A DNA stretch of 64,000 nucleotides from Ptychodera flava (GCF_041260155.1 NC_091939.1:42216370-42280369), one strand, 5' to 3'. Positions 1-14,259 are shown, numbered from the stretch's first letter. Made by a program: numbers and translations. Notes: generated by a model not told the origin, from the letters alone.

Positions 1-102
1 AAGCTGCCTTCTGAGCAAGGATGAAAGCTCAGATTATTCTCATGTCATCTGTCACTGAAGTAGAGATTACTTCACCTTTGACCTGATATTTTTGTTTTCC
101 AG

Positions 103-3100
103 AAGAAACCAAATCGGTTCATCAGGTGCTGCATTGACAATGGTCATACTGATGCTAAGGATAGGAAAGTTGACTTTGATAAAATGTCCAAGAAACCTCC
201 AAGAAGTAAAACAAAATCCAGCCAACCGTTTGAACAACCGCCCTGGAGGGCATCAGATCCAGTTGTCAAGGATACTGTTAGAAACAATTATCTTGATAAT
301 GAAGATGATGAGATAATTAGAGCAAGGTAAGAATTTATGATTTACTAATATATGCAGATAACATCATTAGACTATGATACAGAAATATGCCAAGTTATCT
401 CCTACAGCCACAAAATCTTTCCCCTATTTTGGATACTTACATTTTTCTGCTCAACTATTTGCTGGACTTGATTTACTCACACCTGGATTGTGTATTAACT
501 TGTTGTCTTTCACCATTGTTTTCCATCACATCAACAACTTCCTTCACGGTGGCTTTTCAAGAATCCTTACTTCATTCATTGATGTGGATCATAATTCAAA
601 TAACATCCAAGACATTTTACAGTACTAGTGTAGAATTGGGCCAAAATGACCAAAAAAAACCCTAAATAGTGGATTGTGTTGTGATATTTGACACAAATTA
701 GAATCAACAAGACTTTTAAATACATTTTACACTTTGTTGAGCTGGTAGTAGAGAGACTGTACCTGTATTCAGTGCATGTTATAAATACAGTCTGACTGCC
801 TTGGTCTACAACTGTGTGTGTCAGTGTGAAACTTTACCAAGTATTCAGCAGTAAGCACAGGCACTTGTTGCATTGCTGGGAAAAGTAGCAATAGACAAGG
901 CCTAGACTTTATGGCGGTATTGAGGAGGGAATGTGATAATCCATGCTTGCCCCATATCATGGTGTCGGTCAAACTTTACAGTGTGCATGAACTGCAAATC
1001 TAATAATCACTACAGACGGTATCATGGACACAGCTTGCCAGGGTCATCATATGATAATTCTTTGCCAGGCAGGGTCTTGAAAAACTCATATGATGAAATT
1101 ATTAATGTGGAAAGTGACTATACCATGACCACAAAAAAGGTGTTCAAACTAAAATGGCAGATAAGGCACAAACATGGCCTGGCTACAAGTGGTAAATTAT
1201 CACCAAAATTGGCAATTGTCATGTTTCTTGACCGGCCCTTTGGAGTATTGAACATATGAAAGAATGTGTGATTATTCATATGATTTATAATCTTGCATTT
1301 CATTTTAGTAGTTTCTGATATGCAATTATCGTGTCGTATCTTCCATTGTTTATACTACCGTAAGGTTCCACCTTATTCTTAGACTTTTGCCTCTTATCCC
1401 GGCAATGTTAGTTACTAAGTTAGCCAGATTATTGCTGGTTATATTCTACTACTTTAACTGTACATACTGTAGTGTTCATATGATACTATAGCACTCAAAA
1501 GATCAACAATCTCTGTAAATTTAACAATGTTCCATCTCCTAGTAAATTTTAACAATGTCCCATCTCCTAGTGTGTAGCAAGTTTCTCATTGTCGTCATTC
1601 TGTATGTAGGTTTACACAGATGTACACAAATACATAAACTTTGTTATGGAAAAGTGAGGCATATCAATATTTGGAACAAATGCAAGTGTCTGCCATAAAT
1701 CAGCAAATCTTGTATCATAATAATCTCTTAAAGGACATAGTGATGTCCTTATAACATTGATAATGTAGTGTAATGTAGCATTCTCAATGTGATACCATTT
1801 ATAATAGCTTGTGTAATATCTGTGTATCAGTTTTAAAAGTCTTACTGTATCATACTAATAGTGGTTTTGGAGTTAGTATCCCTTAGAGTTCTTGCAACCT
1901 AAGTTACCATCAAATAGACTCTGTATATTCATTTTCTTAAAATTAAAGTAATGTTTTTGCATGTTTGATTATCCAGGGCAAGACGAATGCATAAGTTGAT
2001 GCAAAGCCGAGGTGAAAGTGGCATGTCAGTGGATATGGGTGATCCTTCACATAGCAAGAAATTATCATCAACATTGATCAATTATAAATTGAAGAGAGCC
2101 AAGTCAGCTTCTGTAAGTGACAAAATGAAACTTTATTGGAACAGTGTTGTCAGAAAATGTTTGCCACTGAATTTGTTTTCTTCAAATTAAATTGCCTTTG
2201 ATAAATTATTATTTTTCATCCACATGCTGGTGGGTATTTAAGTATAATTGGAATATGCAAAAACACTTTTATTTGCTTGAAAATTCCACATTGATTGCTG
2301 GTTTGGCTACAAGGTCACATGTGACTGAACATCACTTGACTGTTAACAACAAACAAAATGTGATGCTTCTTTGCTGCAAAAATGTCATTCACAACTGTCA
2401 CCGATTGCATAGCTGTATACTCTGTACATGTATGTTTGTGATAGGATAGTTTGTATCAGCATTTGCTGGAACTTTGCATACATGTGACCTTTTGTTGTAT
2501 CAACTGGATTTATAGTGCACTCTTCCAAAACTTACTGAAATGTCCTGTGATAGTCAAAGATTCATTGTTTCTGTAGAAGATGACTAAAACAGGTTATTTG
2601 ATTGATTTGACTTTGAATGAATTGTGTTCTTCGCACAAACAAGACTGACATTAGGATCAGTCAATTTGAATTCATTGTACAATATTTGATCTGACAAATC
2701 AGATGTAGCAGTAAAACAATATTTGTTGTGTGTGCTGAACAGTTTATAGTCAGTTGAAGTTTCTTGCAGTTTGAACATTGTTTCCACTACCAAACAAGTG
2801 TGCCAAAGTTATTTTGTAAAGTCTACCATTTATTTGATCACATGAAAGTAAATTGAAGATAGTAATGTTGATAATGACCCCAGTGCATTTGATGTGATAC
2901 AAGGGCACATAGACAAGTGTAGAAATGGTGATGTATCCAGCAAAGTTTGTCTTTGATCCAGATGATCCAATGTTAAGAGGTGTTACAAATCCAGCAAACG
3001 TAATGTTAAAGTCTTTACATCCACTTAGAATATTAATCTGCTGTTGAAAAAACGGTCACTGAAAACATTCCTTTGCCTTATAATACATTTTAACCCATTT

Positions 3101-6100
3101 TGCCAAGTTCAAAGCATACTACGAAATGTTCAGTTCAATTTACATGATTGTACATATGACATAGTGTCATTAACTTCCATTCAGATGACCTCTTTTATCA
3201 TGACACTGTTATGATACCAGCTACTTGACACAAAATACAGTATCTCATGTCACAGTATCAAGAAACTTGACATTTTCAAATTACAAGTAGAGTAGCTGTT
3301 GTCCTTTACAACTTTCCGTGTAACATTTTTGATAATGAGTGAAGGCCTCCTCATCCTGCTTTTGACAGATTGCAGATTATTGTTAAAATGTCAATGAGTC
3401 ACATGATAGCAATATTGCACAGCCTCATACCCAGATCTGTGGAATAGACAATGATGGTTTACATGATACAGTGAGAGTAGTCAGCAAGTACTTAGTACAG
3501 AGAAACTGATGCTTCCTCAGTTATCTTTGTTGTAGAAAGAATTACATTTGCCAAAACACTGTATTCTGTTTCTTCTCTGTAAGAAATACCAAATCATTTT
3601 AGCTTGATTGCTTATATTTGATATCAATCCAACACAGTTTTCTTTGTTAGTGCTGTTTTACTCTTGACTAAGGCCATGCTTGATTTATGCAATCCTAGAT
3701 ATGTCAGTTTTGATAAAAGATTGAACAAGATCTAGTGAATGTTAGTGTGTAACCATTCATTAATATTTGAATTTTTACAGAACATTAATCAGAGACCAGA
3801 TTGGGCACAACAGAAGGAAGGTGACTCAATGATGACTGGATATGATGGAAGTATAAGACCAGAACCAGTACAAAAACCACCAGCGCCGGTTAGAAGTAGT
3901 GCCGTGAGAAGTGAAAGAGACGTGCCGTGTAAGTAACATACCTTGTACGTGCACTCTATGTTCAAATTTCATCATTCCTGAAACTTGATGGAATTATTCA
4001 ACCCTATTGATTGCTGTGATGAAGTTAAATGACCAGGAAGTTCGGCCATGTGCAATGACTTGGAAGATTACAAATGATTGCGAGATTCTCATTATTTACA
4101 GCAACTTTAACTCTTTTTCTGCCAGACAGTAATAACTGTATCACTTCCCCATCATCCAAGTCAGTAAAAAGCGGTATTGAGCCAAAACATGACGTATTTT
4201 CACCCACTTGGCCATGACAGCTTTTTGCCATACAAATTTCTGCAAGAGCTTTTGCCAGCTTAATGAGTTAGTGGGTGTGTGTGTCAATATGTACTGACTG
4301 ATAACAATGAATTTTAAATTTGGCGCCTAACCCAAGCATGGCCAGTGATAGGACAGAAACGCCGTTCCACTTATCACGAACACCCCCATCAAGTGTAACA
4401 TTTTGTTTATCGAGTCCTATTCAGACGTGAGCTGAGCACAATCACCTAAGTTTTCTATTAGACAAAGCATAAAGAAACTTTTCACTGGCGGTTTACACAG
4501 TGTCGCGTGACTATATGCTTTCTCAAAGAAGGTCTTTAGTCAAGATATTAAAACTTCAGTACTTAATGCTGAACGAATATGACTAGAAAGTCTATTCCAC
4601 AAGAAAGCAGCAGCATTCAGCTGTGCGGTCGAAGCTCTTGTTTTCCCGGTCGAATTTGGATTGCAACGGGAAAACTCTGAGTTGTGTGACGGAAAAAGAG
4701 TTCACGGACGAGAGCTATGGCTACTGCTACAGCGACATATGAGAAAGAACGATCATCATAATTTGAGTCTTGTTGGTTGAATTTAAGAGAAACTTCATCA
4801 CTTGAAGGGAGAGATCTGAATTCTGGTTTATGAAATCGAAAACTTTTGTGTATACACAGTCCCTCATAACATGACTAGTTGGCAATAGTGTAATACTGTC
4901 AGTAAAATTGTACTCGGGTTCATTGGAGGAGAATGGAGAAAATTGAGACATGATTCTTGAAGTTGGCCGGCAATGTTAGCCGTGAGTTGCGTACAACCTC
5001 CGTGTGTTCCCGGCGTTACACGGGCTAGCCGGCATGTAAGCATTTTTTCTGTTTGTCTGTGAATAAGTCAGCATATCAAAATTATACTTCAATATATCAA
5101 AATTGGACGACTGATTTTACACTAGGCTTACATAAAGGATAAAAACAAATAAATAGAAACTGCTAAGTACAAAGCTGGGATTGAGGTACAGGCCGGGGTA
5201 CGGGCGGAGTGAATCCTTGTCCCCGGGAACGCTAGCGCTTACAAACAGGCAACGTTGGTCAGTTTTTGTTTTAGTGTTATGTCCCATTGGCCTAAAATGT
5301 TCTGCACCTGTGAATGCCGGATACTTGTCCATAACAACGGAGAAAACATCAGTTTTGTAGTCATTCAAGTCACTTGAACTGGACCATTGATACATGTCAT
5401 ACTGTCGTACCGATCGACATGATCGCAAGCCCCGGTCGCAAGCGTAGCACTCGTCGCTGACGTGTAATGCATACCGTACAATGTCAGCTTAGAGGGTACG
5501 GACATAAGTGAGCGCGTTCATGTAAGCTTATGGCCGTTGTTTGAGGGACTGTGGGCCTTAAATACTCGAAATTATCGTGTGTTGCAACGCTTTTCTTTTC
5601 ATTTTCAACCAAAAATGGTGACTTTGTTATTTTACAACATGAGATGCACTTTTAATAGTTCGCTAGTATCCATTTCAACTCATTGGACAATGGAAACATC
5701 GTTTGGTGTCGCCGTTCTGAACTACCGAAAATCCAACTTGTGGACTGACCAGGTGGGAGTGCAGAGAAATACTTAGAAGAGCCAAGTGTAGAATTTGGGA
5801 TAGAGTGGGGATAATTTGTCTGCGTTCCTGTCAGCCTTATCCGAAGCATTCTTTGTAGTTTTATCGCCCTCGTTCACGCTGAATATTCATAGACGTGGGC
5901 ACTATACGGTTCTCGGGGCCTTGACCGTATAGTGCCCACGTCAAAATTTGTATGGCCAAAAGCTGGAATGGCTTGGTATGTTATAGCATCTTTTGTCCAA
6001 AAAAAATCAACTTTACAGTATTATGTTTTCAACAACCTTCAAATGTACAGTATCATGTTAAAATACATCATATGAATACGTTGTGTTTCATTAATTTTAA

Positions 6101-6591
6101 GCATCTTGACCTGGTGGTGAAATATGGACATGACAGGAAAAGGGTTTATAAGGAGTCTGAACTAGGGCTATTTTGCTGACAACTTAGGGAGTCTGAACTA
6201 GGGCTGTTTTGCTGAGATTGTCATTATTACAGCAACTTAAGGAATCTGAGCTAGGGCTACCAGCTCCCTGATTTGCTAATAGAAAATAATTCAATAGAAA
6301 AATGAGTATAAGTCAACCAATTGGTTAAAAGCTTCCAAGACGTCACACATTTTCCTCAGGAAGTTAAACCACAAGTGACAAGGCTGTTAGATGCCATTAT
6401 TTCCCCAATATAAAAATTTACAAAATTGCCATCCATTGTGCTGTCTGAGTATCCAATCAGATGAGGTTCTTGGATTATTTTAGTTAGATAGTACTAGTAA
6501 TACAATATTTTCATCTCTTTCAGCTTCCAAATCATTTTCCAGTCAACCATGGAGACAGCCTGATCATTACAACTCTGATGATGAATATTAA
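103..6591 (+). CDS. 3' part of unrecognised gene (four terminal coding exons)
   Basis: Four exons join in one open frame: 103-326, 1977-2112, 3781-3928 and 6524-6591 (stop TAA). All junctions are GT-AG with phases 2, 0 and 1 matching, giving 191 residues and a stop; the gene starts left of the window. Exon 103-326 is open in only one frame. The tail is hydrophilic and looks disordered: basic runs (KKPPRSKTKSS), an acidic patch (DNEDDEI) followed by an Arg-rich stretch (RARARRMHKLM), and an acidic end (NSDDEY). No signal peptide, membrane segment or catalytic motif is visible. A short motif recurs: SSQPFEQPPWR in the first visible exon and SSQPWRQP near the C terminus. I do not recognise the family; it could be the C-terminal tail of a scaffold or cytoskeletal protein, which is a guess. 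The exon structure is well supported, the function is not. Confidence 0.75.
4213..5970. mobile_element. 1.76-kb DNA transposon inserted in the MITE
   Basis: The ends are inverted repeats of about 27 bp: the left begins catgacagctttttgcca, and the right end, reverse-complemented, begins cattccagcttttggcca; both continue into tacaaattt. Removing 4213-5970 plus one GC restores the unbroken MITE seen at 21.4 kb, so the target duplication is about 2 bp (GC). The interior is more GC-rich than its surroundings and has no recognisable transposase, so it is probably non-autonomous. A 19-bp perfect hairpin sits just inside the right terminus. Confidence 0.8.
5892..5942. repeat. Perfect 19-bp hairpin inside the transposon
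   Basis: Arms 5892-5910 (gacgtgggcactatacggt) and 5924-5942 are exact reverse complements around a 13-base loop. The hairpin lies 28 bp from the right transposon end, consistent with a subterminal palindrome of that element. Confidence 0.85.
6150..6262. repeat. Short tandem repeat, three imperfect units
   Basis: The phrase ggagtctgaactagggct occurs twice, then once in altered form (ggaatctgagctagggct), with related spacer sequence including ttttgctga. Confidence 0.7.
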
Positions 6592-9125
6592 TTGGTACGT
6601 GTTACAGAGACTCACCAACAGCCTTCAAGTGAAACTGGTACCACTCATATTAATTCATCATTACATGTTACATTCACACACATCCAATGAGTCAATTCTC
6701 ATTCTAATGCACTTCAATTCAAAGAAGGACATCATATTTTCAAAGCATTCTTGTTTTGATGCTGACCCCTTTCATCCTACCTTCCATGTGAAACTCCTTG
6801 TTGGAATATTGGTTTCATAATACATACCGGTAGTATTATTCCCATTGTGATGTTGATGCATTAAACCTGAATCAAGATCTTTCTTCCTTCTTACCCCTTA
6901 AATATTGGAATTCACATTTGTCAGGTTTGATCATCTACAACACCCACTAGTGGATGTTCATTACAATTGTAAGTTCTATGTACTTTAAATCTTGTCATTG
7001 AGCAAGCATGGATGTGTAGAAAGCCCATGCTCAAAGTCACTTTTAAGTCTTGAAATTTCCAAGTATTGCGTTCAGCAGTTAATGAGAAGTTGAGTTATTT
7101 TGGAGGTAGACATGATGATTTTCTTGGTACGGGAGTCTTTGTGAAGCTTATGTATTAAAATCTGGAATCTTATTTACAAATTTGATTTTCCATGATCTTC
7201 TAGGAGTATTACTCATTTCCAACACTGCTCAGAAAAGGTTTGCTTTTTGACTTACTAGACTTCATATCAATGAGAGAGTCTTATTTGCAACATTTTATTT
7301 TTCAAGAGGTATACTCACATATGGAATGGCATTTTGTCATTCAGTGGTATGACATCTCATAAATTATGAGTGGATATCATCAGTCTCTAAAAAACAGTTA
7401 AAATGTTCTATTCTGTGTACCTTTTGTGTCAGAGCTTGATTGTTGTCTTTGCTGCATGATTTCAGCAGTTTGAATTTTCAGATATTAAACATTAATGAAA
7501 TAATGAATGCGTTGTGAATATATCTCCATGAGAGCAAGATCAATGTATCTATTTATGGAACCTCCTACATTGGCCATGCAGAATATTTAACTAGTTACTA
7601 CAAAGAACATTTTTAGTTGCACTGCAATAAGGGTGTCCAGTAGATAGATTATGATAGAGGTTAACATAGCCCCGTGTGTGGAGGGACTGTGATGTAGCAT
7701 AGTGTGATCTGTCCTGTAAAATTGTTTATGAATTAGTTGCATAATTGGTCTCAGATGTCTTGCTGGGAGGTAATGACCATGTTTGAATCTACAAAGGGAT
7801 AGCAGTATGCAAATTCTATTTTTAAAGTTGGTAATTATAGCTGATTGAAATGTGTGAAACTTGTCAATGTTAGCCAGATGTTATTGTACATTTCACATAT
7901 TTCAGAGCTCAAGTGCTTGGTGGCAGCAATGTCAGTATACTGCAATGAATTCAATTGATTTACTGAACAACAAGGTCATAAGACGGAAAGTGAAATCTTG
8001 AAAAATGATTGACAGTTACATTGTTGAATCAAGCAGTAGGAGTTTACTCTTATGCAACTTTCTTGGAAATGTATAGACTTCATAAATAGGCAAATTATAT
8101 CAAACATTTCATGTTGTACCTCTAGTTCTAACATCTATACTTCTATTTCTTGTGCTCAGATGTTTTGCTCCAAAAGTTGTACTTTATATGTGATAAAAAG
8201 AACTACCGTAGTAATAATACATTTCAGTCTGTAAAGTTTCATGATTCCTTGGTATGTAGTGCAAGTGAATTCTCAGATAATAATATTTACATTGCACAGA
8301 TTGTCATTGCTTAGTCTAGTTTTGATCCTTTGTTTGGTATCCATAGAAGATAGAAGTGTATGTCAGTCACTTTCATTTCTAAATGTGATCTTTCTCATGT
8401 AACTACCTGTGATGAGAATCATTGTCCAACATTTTTCTGTCAAACCTGTATAAAGTTAATGAACTTTGTACAATACATTTTGTATGTTGCTCTGAGATGT
8501 GTACCAATAATGTAAAAAAACTTCATTTTCTGTTGAGAAATTGTTGAATGAATATATGATGAATTTGTAGCGGTGCATAGAAAGACAGCAGAGATAATGG
8601 CTATGTAACTGATACACCAGTGTTGTATTCTTGAAAATTTCTAGGAATTCACATGAAAAAAAGATCTTGAAATTATTAGTTCGGTAATGATTAGCACTGA
8701 TACTTTTTCTGTTACAAAGTGAATATGTACAATGTATGATAATTGTGTTGATCATAGAGATATAACAATTAGATAATTCCATTCTGACAACATTATATGT
8801 ACAGTAGTTTAAAATGTCATTGAGTTTAGTGTAATTATACACTGTGTATATCTTGTATACATATTTTTCATTATTTATAAGTTTTCACTTCAGAATGTGA
8901 GAAAAGTGTATTTTAATTATTTTTGCCAGATCTTTGCATTTATTGTTAGAAAATAATTTAAAATCACATGTTTCCTATAACAATTTATCTTTCATGTGAT
9001 AAATTTGAAGCTATGAAATCATATGATCATGTTACTTATAGAATATCTGTATTTTCTTACCTAAACAGAGAACATTTTTGTACGTCAAGATTTTATGACA
9101 AATAAAATACTAAATTATATAGTAG
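6592..9125 (+). other. Probable long 3' UTR of the left-hand gene
   Basis: From the stop codon at 6589-6591 to the strong polyadenylation signal at 9101 the sequence is uniformly AT-rich with no splice-supported coding frame. A weaker ATTAAA near 6859 could give a short 3' UTR. The long open frame on the minus strand within it has no coding character. Confidence 0.5.
9101..9106 (+). promoter_or_regulatory. Polyadenylation signal AATAAA
   Basis: AATAAA is followed within about 20 bases by a GT-rich stretch (gtagtggtatgtgcgttg), the normal layout of a metazoan cleavage and polyadenylation site. It is the best 3' end for the plus-strand gene ending at 6591. Confidence 0.7.
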
Positions 9126-10657
9126 TGGTATGTGCGTTGTTTCCTTTAATTTTGTTAGATGCTTGTTTGAAAGATGTACACACTGTTGTTGAACATTTTG
9201 TCAAAAAATGAGAAAAAAATCATATGATTGATATTCATGTCATTTAGCCCATGATGTGTATATTCAATCTACTGATTAGATAGACCTTGTTTAATGTGCC
9301 AGGAAAGTAAAATTTGTCTTGTTTCTTACTTGTACTCTAGGAATTAATATCCTTGCAGCGAGTTTTTTAATATTTATTGCTGATACAACCACGGCTTCAA
9401 TATAAGCCTTGTGCTGTTAGTGTTGAAGGTGGACCTACGACAGAGAAACTAGATAACTAAATTAATGTATCAGATTTTTATTATTGGTTAATACTGTCAC
9501 ACATGCACTACTTCTACAGGAGAAACTCTGCCTGTAGATGTAATGACTTCAAACTCTATGAAAGTCAACTCCAAAATATATTGATTAAAATGTTGAACTA
9601 CTCTGCTGACTGACACTATGAAATGCAGGTACAGTTAATAGGCGATGAAGTGCATTAAAATCATAGGAAGTAAAGGAAATTACTTAGATCATCAAAGAAT
9701 AAAAGTTGGTATTAATAATCTTTCCATTTTATTGGATTGTGGGTGTAATTGAATGTAAGTTTACATAAATCTAATTAAGTGAAATAGTTTCATTGGGTCC
9801 TCTACTCTGTCCCTGACCTTTGATGACTCCCTAGTATTCGAAGGTTGTCATGGCATGTAGCATGTAGTATGTTCATTTCTTTCTGGGATAACATTCTGTA
9901 AGTAATCACCTGACAATCACCTGACAAGTCTAAACAATCACCAATAGAGCTGATCATGTGACTTTAACATTTCAAATGAATTAATGCACACAAAAAACCA
10001 ACGATGTACCAGACTAGTTCCTTTTAAGGCCATCATAATTTGGGTTTAGATGACAGAACTCTAGGATGTCTATTTGATTTTTTTTAGCAAGATATTGCAC
10101 TTTTGCTTGTATTCATGTGAAATCACAGTAGACAATGAGACTTCACATAAACCTAATGAGAACAGAGATTTAATACACTGTACCCAGAGGGTCTATTGAG
10201 ATGACGAACAAAATCTCTTTCATATTTCAACTTTTCAATTTTCAGATACTGTCATTGCAATTGTCTTGCCATCTGAACGTCATTCATAATTCAGTGTTCC
10301 TCATTTGAACTGATGGTGCCTATTGAACAAGACAAATTTGTCATCATTGAACACAGTTTGTTGTGTCATTCTGGAATAGACCCCTTATCTTACTCTTATT
10401 TTATACCAGGATAGAACAAAGAACAAGCTGAAAATCCAAAGACTAAGTTCATGTTTGCCTAAATTATATCTTTCCCTGTAATCTCTCACTTTCTATCATT
10501 TATCTAGTATTGAAAGCACCAACACATCAGTTGACATTTTAAAAAGGGGCACAACTCAGCAATGCCTAAATAAGAATTGTCTGACAGTATGAAGTCATGG
10601 TTACATAATGCAGTCATCCAATAGTCATTAATAATAATCGAAAATCATGGACTTCAA

Positions 10658-11006
10658 TTAAGGTAGAATGTGCCTCAGTGATAGATATTCTATTCAAATT
10701 TTCACTAAATTATTTTCCAGTATAGCATTTGTATAGGCTAATTTTCAAACTCTTGGAGTAAGAAAAAATTTCACCATCACAGTTTTTCAAAAATTTTATT
10801 TTTCTGCATTTAGTTAACCCAGGGATGGTGGCCATTTTGAATATCAAATATCAGTAAATGTTAGGAAATTTATTTCTCTAGCACCAAACTTTGCACAGTG
10901 ACCCCAGATTTTTATTGTCGATTTGGTAAATGAATGGTGAAAGTTTCACTGAGGAAAGTTTAAATAAAGTTGAAGTCTTTCACTTGCAAGGTGCATACTA
11001 CCTTAT
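10658..11006. mobile_element. TTAA-flanked ~350-bp MITE, copy 1
   Basis: Begins TTAAGGTAGAATGTGCCTCAG-like and ends gtgcatactaccttat, so the termini are imperfect inverted repeats (AAGGTAG...CTACCTT) with TTAA at the left. It shares a conserved interior phrase (cagggatggtggccatttt) with copies at 15094 and 36234, all in the same orientation. No coding capacity. Confidence 0.8.
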
Positions 11007-12745
11007 TATAAATGCCAAAGTGAATGCTTCCAGAACTCATTTTTGAAGGTTGAAATATCAGACTTGGTCTGTATTTATAGTATTTCCCTGAACACAGATG
11101 AATTCCAAAAGCAGAGGTCATTTGAGATGGTAATACCAATAGTTGTATTAGTAGTTTAATTCATGAAATGCATACATTTATAAAGATGAGATATAGCAGT
11201 CAGTCAGAATAGAAACACAACATATGCCATCAGAAACTAACCCTCCTTTTAGAACAACGCTTTTAAATAAAACCTGCTCTGTGGAGTTCAATTTGCAAGG
11301 GCATGACAAATATCCATGGTTTTGTCATATCAGGAATGGCCACTCATTATACACTGACACGAGTACATGTACATACCGGTACACTTTCATAAATTCTGTT
11401 ACAGAGTTGTTTTTACAAATTTTACCGGTAAAGGAAGATTAAAACAGATTACTGCACTGCAAACACAATATAATTCATATGAACAAAATTAGAACATGAC
11501 AGAAATTGAACAGACATGACCCAAGTTTTGAAACACACAATTTTAGTTTAGTTGGTTTCATAACTTCTGCAATCTTGTCAAATATTTACATTTTAAAAAT
11601 GGATAGTCCAAGTAAGAACTGCGTGGTTTCATGTTTTACAGTGGGCTTCCATTTCAAACTAAGCTAGCTGTTTTGTCCAAGAACACATAGCCTCATGATG
11701 AGAGGACCATTATCTGAAGTAGATATTAACATCTCTTTGAGCCTTTCATTAAGCCTCATAGTCTTGACTTGGCATTGGCAACGAAAGAAATTGCAATGGT
11801 AAAATAAAAAAAAAATGAATATTAATGCTACTAAATCAAATAGCTGATTAAAATGACATTCCTAAATTGACACAGAGTTTGTTAGTAAGGGGCCTTCAAT
11901 ATGTACGCATTGTTCATACACTTTAGTACACTCACACCCTACCGGTTAGGTACTGAATGGCTTCACATGAAAGAAACCAAGACACACCTGTGACCAAATT
12001 GACAATAAAAGCCATTGCATTCATATTGATAGAATGGAAACTGTTGTCATAGTAACTAAAAAAGACAATAATACTAGCATTTCACATATCTTTGGCAAGG
12101 AAAGACAAAAATACCACACAACTCTAAATTATGAAAGCATTACCAATGCACCATTGAAAATTTTGAAGTTTACTACAATGATAATGAAGGACCATCAGGG
12201 TTGTGATCACCATTGGTCAAGAGAAAGGTCATTGTCAGTCATTACTTCTCAATGAAACAATGAAAATTTTGGAACAATTAATATTGCATATTTTACATCA
12301 AACATCTGTTCCGGAAGAACACTGCTTCAATACAGTATAACAGAGCAGCACTTATCTATTTTTTATCAAATTTATTACATATTTAATAACTTTGTAAACA
12401 ATTCACTCAATTTTTCTGCTCAAGATAAGATTATCACGATCTGAAAAAGCCAAGTACATGATATAAACAGAAAGGAATGAAGTACTGGCATGCATATTGC
12501 CTAGTGTTGTTTTTTGTCGTTCCGCTGCCTGCATAAATCGAAATCCACATAATCCTGTGCTGAATCCATGGCAACAGCTATTGACGGGCTTTTAATGTCC
12601 ACTAAGGTTTCAATCAAGATAGATTATCTCTGTTCCTAGAAGACCTTACCTTCAACAAGAGACCAGAACATGCATGCTATCAGCTTTTCAGCTACAGATG
12701 GCAAGGAATCCCTGAACAAAGTCATCACAGTCTAGCCAGACTGGC

Positions 12746-12747
<2 letters not shown>

Positions 12748-12836
<89 letters not shown>
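12748..12836. repeat. Compound (GT)n(GA)n microsatellite
   Basis: About 17 GT units are followed, after gtatgt, by about 25 GA units. Open frames across it are dipeptide artefacts. Confidence 0.97.
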
Positions 12837-12838
<2 letters not shown>

Positions 12839-14259
12839 TGTACACTTGTGATAAAATATTCAAAAATGACAAAAATACAGAAGAGGCAAATTACTCTGAG
12901 TAGCAGCATCTATAAACATGTATTTTATTCTGCATGCAAATAATACTGCTTTCTTGAAAAAAATTACTCTGTGAAAGTACAACCAATATTTTGAAGTTTC
13001 TTGAAATCCATTCAGCAGAAAGTCAAACAATTGCTTCTTTGACGTCATTTTCTTTTCATTTTTATTTTCCAAATGATTCAAAAGTATTCCAGTTTTACAT
13101 GAAACAAAGTCTTTCCATAGATGTCCTAAGCTCATGCACACAATTCATGTCTTACAATCTTACAAGCTATGGAGATAGCAGCATATAGTGTCATCATATT
13201 ACTGACATAATGAGTTGGTGTTTGCATGATCCATTGAGATCTAAATATACACTTCCAAGTACATAAATTCATTCGGTGAATTAATTCTTTGTTCACAATA
13301 GTATACAGTAATATAATGAATTGAAGTATTCTTTTGTGAAATTGATTGCACTCTACTGAAAGTAAATCTCTGAACTTTGTAACTTTGCCTTCACAGGTCT
13401 ACTTTGTTGAGACAAAGAATATTAATTGTCTTTCTATCATTAGTGTTTCCAATAAATAATATCAGCTGGAAATGTGTGCGGAATTTTCCCATCAAACAAT
13501 ACTAAATCGTTTCTTTAATTAACTGACATTGAAATATTTGTTGTATAATATACTTCATTTATAATATATATCTGAATCAAAACTGTGTGTAGCATTGGAA
13601 TACCATTTAGTAAAACAGCAACTGTTACACATTAATCAAAACGACTTCATTAAACATTTTAAAGGACTTAGATGTAATCACAATTCTATATGTATGCCTG
13701 TAAAAACCAGACAATGATTACAAAGTACAATAGGTACCATCAGTGGCTAAATGTATGATCTGAGTTTAATGATTACACATCTATCAAGATTCTCAATACA
13801 ATACTTGGCAATACATTCCATTTGTGGCAAGCAGCATTAGCTAAAGCATCTGACACAAATTCTCTTGAAATATGTATGAATATTTTACCTGATGAAACAA
13901 TTGTCACAAAATTAATACACTAGCTGGAACAGGTCATATGATCTTTGTTCAGAGTTACATCAAAGAAAATCTTTCACTTGGAAAGTCTTGGAAAATCAGT
14001 ACACACGTTACAATGAAGGAAATCAAGTTGAGAGATACATGTTGACATGGATGTCAATTCACCTGCTGTGTCAATTTTCAAAGTAGACACAAAAGTCTTA
14101 CTTGATTGTTGGGTTTTATAATTATAGCATTGAAATATGTAAAGGGAATGAAAATCAATTTTAGGAATCAAAGCCAAGGCGACTGTTTATTAGCATATAT
14201 ATGCATATATACGGTATGTAGTTATGGCAAGATATTCAATCCCTATTGAACTGAACTAT

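Larger units (their letters stand above)
4107..6148. mobile_element. TTAA-flanked MITE, split by a later insertion
   Basis: 4107-4212 and 5971-6148 together match, in reverse orientation, the uninterrupted 290-bp copy at 21272-21561. The ends are inverted repeats beginning TTAACCCTTTTYCTGCCA, and the TTAA looks like the target duplication; here the right end has drifted to TTTA. Family is unassigned; TTAA targets fit piggyBac- or Kolobok-type mobilisation. The interrupting DNA is 4213-5970. Confidence 0.8.
327..6523 (+). other. Introns of the left-hand gene
   Basis: Three introns: 327-1976, 2113-3780 and 3929-6523. Donors read gtaaga, gtaagt and gtaagt; acceptors end in atccag, tttacag and tttcag. 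The first two show nothing beyond AT-rich single-copy sequence. The third holds the nested transposons and a short tandem repeat listed separately. Confidence 0.7.

Noticed and set aside
8456-8842. 128-codon open frame on the minus strand
   Set aside because: It lies in the AT-rich 3' UTR of the opposite-strand gene, has odd Asn/Ile/Tyr-rich composition and no recognisable motif or splice support.
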